Source: Alphaproteobacteria bacterium
Lineage (GTDB): Bacteria > Pseudomonadota > Alphaproteobacteria > Micropepsales > Micropepsaceae
Reading direction: 5' to 3'
Length of the DNA stretch: 6,223 bases
Assembly (NCBI GenBank): GCA_015654715.1
Contig: JAATGK010000070.1
Span: 1-6,223 of the forward strand
The notes below the pieces were generated by a model. The model saw nothing but the letters and a program-made list of their open reading frames with translations, was not told where the DNA came from and searched no databases. Every line of letters starts with the position of its first letter. Position 1 is the stretch's first letter. Position numbers and translations under genes: made by a program. Below are positions 1 through 6,223 of this stretch, piece after piece.

Positions 1-353
1 ACGGAAACGGCGATGTCGCGCATCCGGCTCGATATCTTCAGCCAGAGCAGCAGCCCCGCCACCACCAGCGCATAGATCAGGTCGACGACCTGCAGCACAT
101 AACCGCCTTCGAAATAGGCGTCGGAGCGGGCCCGGTCCTTGGCCGGAACCTGAGCGAGATAGGCGTCGGTCGCCTTGACGGCGTCGAAACTGGCGACGCC
201 CGCGGGCGGCAATTGTGCCACTTCGATCCTGGTGGTAGGGGCGGCGTGCGGCACGGCCGCGACCACAGGCACGTCGGCCTGGGCCAATGCCGGGCCGGAC
301 AGACTGAGGCCCAACACCAGGGCGGCCAAAAGCGACAACAGCCGAATCTTCAT
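1..353 (-). CDS. M48-family membrane metallopeptidase (Ste24/CAAX protease-like), N-terminal part only
   Basis: The first 117 codons are present and the rest runs off the left edge. The start ATG is at 353-351, with GGGAG six bases upstream. Residues 1-24 look like a signal peptide (basic start MKIR, Leu/Ala core, then GPALA before QADVP). An Ala/Pro-rich linker follows to about residue 55, then a segment with ATDAYLAQVP and RSDAYFEGGY, and a hydrophobic stretch at about 87-106 followed by SSRMRD. From family knowledge, the SDAYFEGGY segment followed by a membrane span and an S-x-RMRD element is typical of the N-terminus of alphaproteobacterial M48 peptidases related to Ste24. These are zinc proteases embedded in the inner membrane. 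The catalytic HExxH motif would lie further downstream and is not visible, so the peptidase assignment rests on N-terminal resemblance alone. It is divergent from the hydrolase gene at 452. Confidence 0.72.
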   Translation of the reverse strand, partial: MKIRLLSLLAALVLGLSLSGPALAQADVPVVAAVPHAAPTTRIEVAQLPPAGVASFDAVKATDAYLAQVPAKDRARSDAYFEGGYVLQVVDLIYALVVAGLLLWLKISSRMRDIAVS

Positions 354-359
354 CTCGCT

Positions 360-364
360 CTCCC
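360..364 (-). promoter_or_regulatory. Ribosome binding site of the M48 peptidase gene
   Basis: GGGAG on the minus strand lies six bases before the ATG at 353. This is the clearest Shine-Dalgarno-like sequence in the window, and it supports this start. Confidence 0.55.
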
Positions 365-377
365 GGAAAGTGAAGCT

Positions 378-408
378 AGTTTAACAGAATGCCCGCGGCA
401 TGGCACAA
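378..408 (-). promoter_or_regulatory. Weak candidate promoter for the M48 peptidase gene
   Basis: On the minus strand, TTGTGC (408-403) is followed 19 bases later by TAAACT (383-378), resembling -35 and -10 boxes with a slightly long spacer. The -10 is in one of the few AT-rich patches of the intergenic region and would place transcription start about 15-20 bases before the ATG. The match is partial and rests on sequence alone. Confidence 0.25.
389..401. repeat. 13-bp palindrome in the divergent intergenic region
   Basis: ATGCC-CGC-GGCAT is a perfect inverted repeat with 5-bp arms and a 3-bp centre. It sits between the divergently transcribed M48 peptidase and hydrolase genes, and inside the spacer of the candidate minus-strand promoter. 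That position would suit an operator. However, arms this short in GC-rich DNA arise often by chance, so a regulatory role is only a suggestion. Confidence 0.25.
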
Positions 409-451
409 TATCGTTGGACATGCGATGACGCCCCGTGAAGTGGACTGAAGG

Positions 452-1198
452 ATGACCGACTATCTCCGCCGCGACGGCGAGCAAATCGCCTACCAGCGTC
501 TTGCAGGGCGCGGCCCCGGCCTCGTTTGGCTCGGCGGGCTCCACTCCGACATGAACGGCAACAAGGCACAAGCGGTTGCCGCCTTTGCTGCGCGCGAAGG
601 TCGCGCCTTTGTGAAATTCGACTACTTCGGCCATGGCGCCTCGTCGGGGGACTTCGCAGACGGGACGATCTCGCGCTGGCGCGACGACGCGCTGGCCGTG
701 CTCGACGAACAGACGGCCGGGCCGCAGGTGCTGATCGGCTCCAGCATGGGCGCCTGGATCACGACACTGGTGGCGGCGGTGCGGCCCGAACGGGTCGCTG
801 CCGTGGTCCTGATCGCCCCGGCACTGGACCTGACCGAAGAATTGATGTGGAAAAAGATGTCGCCGGAGATTCGCAAAGCGATCATCGAAACGGGAAGCTG
901 GAATTATCAAACCGGAAACGGCGAGGGTTATGCCATTACCCGTGGCCTGATCGAAGACGGGCGGCAAAATCTGGTGCTGGGGCGGGCGCTGGCGCTCGCG
1001 GGGCCGGTGCGCATCCTGCACGGCAGCGATGATCGCGACGTGCCTTGGCAACACGGGGCGAAGTTGCTCGACGTCTATTCCGGCGACGTCACTTTCACCC
1101 TGGTCAAAGGCGCCGATCATCGCTTGTCGAGCGCCGCCAATCTGCATCTGATCGAGCAAACGATCGCCAACGTCTTGAAGGATATCGCACCATGCTGA
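452..1198 (+). CDS. Alpha/beta hydrolase, ABHD10-like (serine esterase/thioesterase)
   Basis: The product is 248 residues, a complete small alpha/beta hydrolase with no signal peptide, so probably cytoplasmic. The nucleophile elbow GSSMG places the catalytic serine at S98. LHGSDDRDVPW at 189-199 carries the likely acid (D194), and GADHRLS at 220-226 carries the likely histidine H223. The oxyanion region is LGGLHSDMNGNKA (28-40), followed by FDYFGHGASSG (56-66). This arrangement (MNGxKA, FDYxGxGxS, GSSxG, LHGxxDxxVPW, DHR) closely resembles human ABHD10, a mitochondrial acyl-protein thioesterase that also cleaves acyl glucuronides, and its many alphaproteobacterial relatives. The bacterial substrate is not known to me; an ester or thioester is the inference. 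The ATG at 452 is the only reasonable start because an in-frame TGA lies at 446-448. The Shine-Dalgarno is poor. The end overlaps the next gene by 7 bp, implying a two-gene operon with translational coupling. Confidence 0.88.
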   Translation: MTDYLRRDGEQIAYQRLAGRGPGLVWLGGLHSDMNGNKAQAVAAFAAREGRAFVKFDYFGHGASSGDFADGTISRWRDDALAVLDEQTAGPQVLIGSSMGAWITTLVAAVRPERVAAVVLIAPALDLTEELMWKKMSPEIRKAIIETGSWNYQTGNGEGYAITRGLIEDGRQNLVLGRALALAGPVRILHGSDDRDVPWQHGAKLLDVYSGDVTFTLVKGADHRLSSAANLHLIEQTIANVLKDIAPC

Positions 1199-1923
1199 CG
1201 CGCGCGCTGGTTCTGGCACTCATCGCGGTCACGGCCCCGGCGGCGGCACAAGAACTGACTTACGACGATTGCGTCGCCATGGTCGACCGCGCCCCCGCGG
1301 CCGCGGAGAAGAAAGCGGCGGTGTGGCAGACCCATGGCGGCGGCATCGCGGCGATGCATTGCCACGCGCTGGCGCTATTTTCACTGAAGCGCTTTGCCGA
1401 AGCGGCGGTGGTGCTCGATACGCTCGGGCGCAATCGCGACGTTCCGGCCGGCGGTCGCGCCGCGCTGTTCGACGAAGCCGGCTCGGCGTGGCTGGCGGCG
1501 AACAAGCCGGTGCAGGCGATACCGTCGTTCACCGCCGCCTTGGCCGACAAGCCGAACGATCTCAGCCTGCTTGCCGCACGGGCCCGGGCCCGCGGTCTGA
1601 TCCGTGATTGGAGCGGCGCCGAGGCCGATCTCTCCGCGGCGCTGTCGCAGGATATCAATCGTGCCGATCTCTTGGTGCTGCGCGCGAGCGCGCGTTGGGC
1701 GCAAGGCCACAAAGCCGACTCCGCCTCCGATATCGTGCGCGCGCTGGAGATTTATCCCGATTATCCGCCGGCTTTGGTCGAGCGCGGCAAGATGAAATAT
1801 TCCGCCGGCGATCTCGGCGGCGCCCAGAAGGATTGGCAGAAAGCCGCGTCGTCAGGGCAGGGCCAAACCGCAGCCGATGCCAAGCGCTATCTCAGCGAAT
1901 TGCAAAGCAAGGGCGGCAAGTGA
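1192..1923 (+). CDS. Secreted or periplasmic tetratricopeptide-repeat protein
   Basis: The product is 243 residues from the ATG at 1192. I chose this start because it opens directly into a signal peptide (MLTRALVLALIAVTAPAAAQ, cleavage expected near AAAQ-E). An upstream in-frame extension to 1045 would be Arg-rich and out of character. After the signal, ELTYDDC begins a helical region. TPR-like units can be read at about 90-123 (ending ALADKPND), 124-157 (SGAEADLSAAL), 158-191 (ending RALEIYPDY) and 192-224 (LVERGKMKYSAGDLGGAQKDW), with an earlier degenerate one at about 54-82. Two cysteines (C27, C57) could form a disulfide if exported. TPRs form protein-binding superhelices; no catalytic domain is visible. 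The partner and role are unknown. It shares a 7-bp overlap with the hydrolase gene, so the two are made together, although one is predicted cytoplasmic and the other exported. Confidence 0.85.
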   Translation: MLTRALVLALIAVTAPAAAQELTYDDCVAMVDRAPAAAEKKAAVWQTHGGGIAAMHCHALALFSLKRFAEAAVVLDTLGRNRDVPAGGRAALFDEAGSAWLAANKPVQAIPSFTAALADKPNDLSLLAARARARGLIRDWSGAEADLSAALSQDINRADLLVLRASARWAQGHKADSASDIVRALEIYPDYPPALVERGKMKYSAGDLGGAQKDWQKAASSGQGQTAADAKRYLSELQSKGGK

Positions 1924-1930
1924 GATGCGG

Positions 1931-1948
1931 TTTGCTGCGATCAGCGAA
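1931..1948. other. Small hairpin at the convergent gene ends
   Basis: TTTGCTG (1931-1937) can pair with CAGCGAA (1942-1948) around a 4-base loop, with one G-U wobble as plus-strand RNA. It spans most of the 17-bp gap between the stop codons of the TPR gene and the pyrophosphatase-family gene. There is no following T-run on either strand, so it does not qualify as an intrinsic terminator. At best it is a weak 3'-end structure. Confidence 0.2.
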
Positions 1949-2294
1949 TGATCGTCAGCCCGTTCATGTAGACGCCGGTGTTGTAGAATTCGTGGATGAC
2001 GGCGATTTCGTCCGGCGTGCAGCCGAGCAGGATCTTCACTTCGGCGTCTTTTTTCATCAGATCGACCGTGCAGGTCACGCCGGTGATGGCGCCGCCTTCG
2101 ATCGAGCCGCGCCAGATATCGACTTCCGCCCCGTCGTTACCGGTGGTGTCTTCGAGAAAGCCGTAATCAAAGGGATAGGTCATCTCGGGAAAACGCGGAT
2201 GGCGCGTGCCCTTGGGCCGGTCGATCACAACGCGGCTCTTGGCGACAAGCTGTTCGAGGCTCTTCCAGTAGCGTTCGTCGGCAACAAGGTTCAT
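1941..2294 (-). CDS. Short inorganic pyrophosphatase-family (family I) protein with altered signature
   Basis: The product is 117 residues, starting at ATG 2294. The ATG overlaps the queG stop in an ATGA arrangement, and GGGAG lies 8 bases upstream. [20 protein letters not shown] (22-41) and FDYGFLEDT (42-50) align by eye with the E. coli pyrophosphatase core (VIEIPAN..., FYPCNYGYI). DGAEVDIW (54-61) aligns with the signature DGDPVDVL, and D78 and D83 match the spacing of E. coli D97 and D102. Family I enzymes hydrolyse pyrophosphate to phosphate with Mg2+ in the cytoplasm. Two oddities stand out. The product is shorter than the usual ~170-residue bacterial enzyme, and the middle signature aspartate (E. 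coli D67, the proposed general base) is Ala at position 56. Short relatives of this kind are annotated as pyrophosphatases in other bacteria, but activity here is uncertain. It may be a divergent phosphohydrolase or an inactive homologue. It is probably translated from the queG message. Confidence 0.78.
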   Translation of the reverse strand: MNLVADERYWKSLEQLVAKSRVVIDRPKGTRHPRFPEMTYPFDYGFLEDTTGNDGAEVDIWRGSIEGGAITGVTCTVDLMKKDAEVKILLGCTPDEIAVIHEFYNTGVYMNGLTIIR

Positions 2295-3412
2295 GGCAAC
2301 CACTCCCGGCGCACATCGGCGTCCGATTCGTTTGTAGCATGAATTGCCGCCAGCGCCCGGACGGCGGGCAGGGCAAGAAGCCGCGATACCGCCCATGCCG
2401 CCATGGCGCGCACCAAGGGCGAAGGATCAGCGGCAAGCCGCACCGCTTCCACCGCCAGTGCCGCATCGCCCGTGTTGGCGATGGCGATCAGCACATTGCG
2501 GACAAAACGGTCGCGGCCGATGCGTTTGATCGGGGATTTTTTGAACAACTCGCGAAACGCCGCATCGTCGAGCCGCACCAATTTGCGCAAGACGGGCCGG
2601 GTCGTCTCGGGGCGCGCCGCAAATTGGGCCTCGTGCGCGACCTCTGCGAATTTGTTCCACGGGCACACCGCCAAGCAATCGTCGCAGCCATAAATCCGGT
2701 TGCCGATGGCGGCGCGAAATTCGCGCGGAATATGGCCGCGATACTCGATGGTGAGGTAGGAAATGCAGCGCCGCGCATCGAGCTGGTAAGGTGCCGCAAA
2801 GGCGTGCGTCGGGCAGATGTCGAGGCAGGCATGGCAGCCGCCGCAGTGATCGGTCTCGGCCGTGTCGGGCTCCAACTCCAGGGTCGAAAACACCGAGCCC
2901 AGAAACAGCCAGGAGCCATAGTCGCGGCTGACCAGATTGGTGTGCTTGCCTTGCCAGCCGAGCCCGGCTTGTTGCGCCAGCGCCTTTTCCAGCACCGGGG
3001 CGGTATCGACGAACACCTTGGCATCACCGCCATAGGTCTCGCACAGCCAGTGCCCAAGCCGCTTCAGGCGCGCTTTGATGATGTCGTGATAATCGTCGCC
3101 GCGGGCATAAACCGAAATCGCACCCGCCTCCGGCACGTCCAAATCCTGACGCGGATCGTGATCGGGCCCGTAATTGACGCCCAGCACGATGATGCTTTTG
3201 GCCTCGGGCCACAGCACGCTGGGATCGGCGCGGCGCTCGGCATTGGCCGCCATCCAGGCCATGTCGCCGTGGCGGCCCTCGCCGAGAAAACCCCGCAGCC
3301 GCTCGGAGGCCTGCGGCGTGGCGGCCGCTTTGGCAATGCGCACGACATCGAAGCCTTCGCTCAAGGCCCGGTTGCGGACCTGACCGGAAAGCTCAGAAGT
3401 CGAGATCGGCAT
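2291..3412 (-). CDS. queG: Epoxyqueuosine reductase QueG
   Basis: QueG catalyses the last step of queuosine synthesis, reducing epoxyqueuosine at position 34 of tRNAs with GUN anticodons. It is a cytoplasmic, cobalamin-dependent enzyme with two 4Fe-4S clusters. At 373 residues it is full length for the family. [20 protein letters not shown] (134-153) contains the conserved Asp (D136) equivalent to the proposed proton donor, followed by [14 protein letters not shown]. All eight expected cluster cysteines are present: C190, C193, C196 and C200 ([12 protein letters not shown]), C216 ([13 protein letters not shown]), and C243, C246 and C250 ([13 protein letters not shown]). The C-terminal part (about 300-370) has HEAT-like helical repeats that contact tRNA in known structures. 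The ATG at 3412 lies inside the 3' end of the upstream GST gene (20-bp overlap) with no good Shine-Dalgarno, which suggests coupled translation. The stop overlaps the next gene by 4 bp. Nothing suggests inactivation. Confidence 0.97.
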   Translation of the reverse strand: MPISTSELSGQVRNRALSEGFDVVRIAKAAATPQASERLRGFLGEGRHGDMAWMAANAERRADPSVLWPEAKSIIVLGVNYGPDHDPRQDLDVPEAGAISVYARGDDYHDIIKARLKRLGHWLCETYGGDAKVFVDTAPVLEKALAQQAGLGWQGKHTNLVSRDYGSWLFLGSVFSTLELEPDTAETDHCGGCHACLDICPTHAFAAPYQLDARRCISYLTIEYRGHIPREFRAAIGNRIYGCDDCLAVCPWNKFAEVAHEAQFAARPETTRPVLRKLVRLDDAAFRELFKKSPIKRIGRDRFVRNVLIAIANTGDAALAVEAVRLAADPSPLVRAMAAWAVSRLLALPAVRALAAIHATNESDADVRREWLP

Positions 3413-4037
3413 AATATTTGATCGGCGGCTGGCCGGGCACGCGGTCGGCGAGCAGCGAACGGAACGACGGGCGCGACTTCATCCGCATGTACCACTCGCG
3501 CAGGCCCTGATTGCTGTCCCACGGCATCTCGCCGAAGTAGTCGAGCGCCGACAAATGCGCGCCCAGTGCCAGATCGGCGATGTTGCAGTTGCGGCTGACC
3601 AGATTGCCGTGCTCCTCCACCGTCTTGCCGAGGAACGGGATCAGTTCGCGCAAGGTCTCGCGTCCGGCGCGGATCACGTTCATGTCGGGCGTCGAGCGCG
3701 TGGAGGTGCCGGTGTAGCGCGGGCTCGCCTTCTGCGAGACGATCTTGTGGGTGACCGAATCGCCCAGCACCGTGTTGGTCCAGTCGAGCCAGCGCAGCGC
3801 CTCGCCGCGTTCGATGGCGTCGTCGGGCACCAGCGGAATTTCGGGATAAGTCCCTTCCAGATGATCGAGGATGGCCCACAGCCCGGTCACCGTGGTGCCG
3901 TCGAGGTCGATGAATTGCGGCATGTGAGCATGGGTGTCTTCCGCCATTTGCGGATCGATCACCAGACGTTTTTCGCCGAGCGCCAGCCGGACAAGCCGGG
4001 ACGCGGGCTGGAATACAAGATGGATTAAGCGACGCAT
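3393..4037 (-). CDS. Glutathione S-transferase-like protein
   Basis: The product is 214 residues with the two-domain GST plan: a thioredoxin-like N-terminal domain (about 1-70) and a helical C-terminal domain (about 75-205). [20 protein letters not shown] fits the first beta strand and helix. MPQFIDLDG (39-47) supplies the expected cis-proline (P40). [17 protein letters not shown] (152-168) is the C-terminal N-capping and hydrophobic-staple region (D155), followed by [11 protein letters not shown], common near GST C-termini. The usual S-P-x-C/S site reads Q-P-A-S13, and the glutathione-binding E-S pair after the cis-Pro strand reads T-G (T51-G52). Binding or catalysis may therefore differ from canonical enzymes, and the substrate cannot be told. 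I chose the ATG at 4037; a TTG nine bases upstream is possible but has no better ribosome site. The last 20 bp overlap queG. From memory, a GST gene next to queG is a recurrent alphaproteobacterial arrangement, so this is probably a conserved pair. Confidence 0.85.
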   Translation of the reverse strand: MRRLIHLVFQPASRLVRLALGEKRLVIDPQMAEDTHAHMPQFIDLDGTTVTGLWAILDHLEGTYPEIPLVPDDAIERGEALRWLDWTNTVLGDSVTHKIVSQKASPRYTGTSTRSTPDMNVIRAGRETLRELIPFLGKTVEEHGNLVSRNCNIADLALGAHLSALDYFGEMPWDSNQGLREWYMRMKSRPSFRSLLADRVPGQPPIKYYADLDF

Positions 4038-4077
4038 GGTGACCAATGTAATGAAACTGCCGCGCTACAACCAGCCT

Positions 4078-4791
4078 TTATCGCACGCACCAATCCATGC
4101 CGTTCTCGGAGGCTTCGTGGGTGCGGGCGATGGCGCGGGACATGCGGCGCTTGCCGGCCTTTTGCGCCTTCCATTTGTCGGGATTGGGCAGGACCGAGAC
4201 CATCCGTTCCGCTTGGCTGCCGGAGAGCGCGCCCGCGTTGGTGTGGAAATAAGCTTCGGCCGCGGCTTCGGCGCCGAAATTGCCATGACCCCAATCGACC
4301 AGATTGAGATAGGCCTCTAAAATCCGCTTCTTGGGCCAAGTGAATTCGACCAGCACCGTCAGGTAAGCTTCCACCCCTTTGCGCACCCAGCTTCGCACCG
4401 GCAGCAGGAACAGCGTCCGCGCCGCTTGCTGGCTGATGGTGGAGGCGCCGCGCAGATGTTTGCCCTCTTCATGCGCCTTCAGCGCCAGCTCGATGTCGTC
4501 CACGTCGAAGCCGTGATGGGTGCAGAAATTCTGGTCCTCGGAGCCGATCACCGAATACTTCAGCCCCGGCGCCATGGCGTCGATCGAACGCCAGGAATGC
4601 TGCACATCACGCCCGGTGAGGACATACAGCACCATCTGCGGTGTCAGCGGCACCGGCACGCAGCGGAAGATCACCAAGTACAAAAGCGGCAGCGGCACCA
4701 GGAAGGCGAAGATGACGAGGACGATCCGGCGCAACCACGGCTTGCGCTTGCCCGAGCCGTTCCAAAGACGATGCCACAATCCGTTGCGCAC
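4078..4791 (-). CDS. mtgA: Monofunctional biosynthetic peptidoglycan transglycosylase MtgA
   Basis: The product is 237 residues, normal length for MtgA. It is a GT51 glycosyltransferase that polymerises lipid II into glycan strands on the outer face of the inner membrane and lacks a transpeptidase domain. A short basic cytoplasmic tail (GKRKPWLRR) precedes one membrane anchor (about 22-42). GT51 motifs appear in order: motif I EDQNFCTHHGFD (85-96) with catalytic E85, motif II GASTISQQ (115-122), motif III RKGVE (137-141) with the second conserved Glu E141, and motif IV KKRILEAYLN (154-163). WGHGNFGAEAAAEAYF and LPNPDKW follow as usual. The start is GTG at 4791, with GGGAA about 7 bases upstream. 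An in-frame stop, which is also the stop of the ATPase gene, lies 33 bases before it and no other start intervenes. The gene starts 30 bp after the P-type ATPase gene and ends 40 bp before the GST gene, with no terminator visible on either side. Confidence 0.95.
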   Translation of the reverse strand: MRNGLWHRLWNGSGKRKPWLRRIVLVIFAFLVPLPLLYLVIFRCVPVPLTPQMVLYVLTGRDVQHSWRSIDAMAPGLKYSVIGSEDQNFCTHHGFDVDDIELALKAHEEGKHLRGASTISQQAARTLFLLPVRSWVRKGVEAYLTVLVEFTWPKKRILEAYLNLVDWGHGNFGAEAAAEAYFHTNAGALSGSQAERMVSVLPNPDKWKAQKAGKRRMSRAIARTHEASENGMDWCVR

Positions 4792-4821
4792 GGCGGTTCC
4801 CGCGAAAGACCTGCGGGCAAT

Positions 4822-6223
<1,402 letters not shown>

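Noticed and set aside
447..451. GAAGG directly before the hydrolase ATG as a ribosome binding site
   Set aside because: It abuts the start codon with no spacer, so it cannot serve this ATG in the usual way. The hydrolase has no good Shine-Dalgarno.
1045..1191. Upstream extension of the TPR gene to an earlier ATG
   Set aside because: It would add 49 Arg-rich residues lying wholly within the hydrolase gene and would bury an evident signal peptide. The ATG at 1192 is preferred.
350..1219. 289-residue open frame on the minus strand opposite the alpha/beta hydrolase
   Set aside because: It is antisense to a gene with a complete catalytic triad, has a low-complexity His/Arg/Pro-rich translation with no recognisable motif, and overlaps the M48 gene start. 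It is a GC-rich shadow frame.
2295..2396. Upstream extension of the pyrophosphatase-family gene inside queG
   Set aside because: The ATG at 2294 has a GGGAG ribosome site and the typical ATGA overlap with the queG stop. The extension would be unrelated Cys/Arg/Gly-rich sequence.
2339..3421. 360-residue open frame on the plus strand opposite queG
   Set aside because: It is nearly as long as queG, but queG has all eight cluster cysteines and family motifs. The antisense translation shows no family features. Long antisense frames are expected in GC-rich genes.
4038..4046. TTG start for the GST gene, adding three residues
   Set aside because: There is no better ribosome site, and the ATG at 4037 already begins directly at the first beta strand. 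It cannot be fully excluded.

Overview
The window is about 6.2 kb of GC-rich, densely packed bacterial chromosome. Several features point to an alphaproteobacterium: strong G/C preference at third codon positions, a membrane M48 peptidase with an alphaproteobacterial-looking N-terminus, and a glutathione S-transferase (GST) gene directly upstream of queG. I cannot assign a genus. I see no phage, transposon, CRISPR, rRNA or tRNA signal.

Layout. (1) Positions 1-353, minus strand: the N-terminal part of an M48-type membrane metallopeptidase, cut by the window edge. (2) Positions 354-451: a 98-bp divergent intergenic region with a small palindrome and a weak promoter candidate. (3) Positions 452-1923, plus strand: a two-gene unit made of an ABHD10-like alpha/beta hydrolase and a secreted TPR-repeat protein, whose reading frames overlap by 7 bp. 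(4) Positions 1941-6223, minus strand: five genes in one direction. In transcription order they are a Cu(+)-type P1B ATPase (its 5' part lies outside the window), the monofunctional peptidoglycan glycosyltransferase mtgA, a GST-like protein, the epoxyqueuosine reductase queG, and a short inorganic-pyrophosphatase-family protein. Spacings are 30 bp, 40 bp, a 20-bp overlap and a 4-bp ATGA overlap, so at least gst-queG-ppa is very likely one translationally coupled unit, and read-through from the ATPase gene is plausible. The plus and minus units converge with only 17 bp between stop codons.

Functionally this is mostly housekeeping: copper export, cell-wall glycan polymerisation, tRNA queuosine maturation, and probable detoxification and ester or thioester hydrolysis. 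The most notable point is that the pyrophosphatase-family protein has Ala in place of one of the three aspartates of the family signature, so its activity is uncertain. I found no convincing evidence of an undescribed defence, mobile or biosynthetic system.
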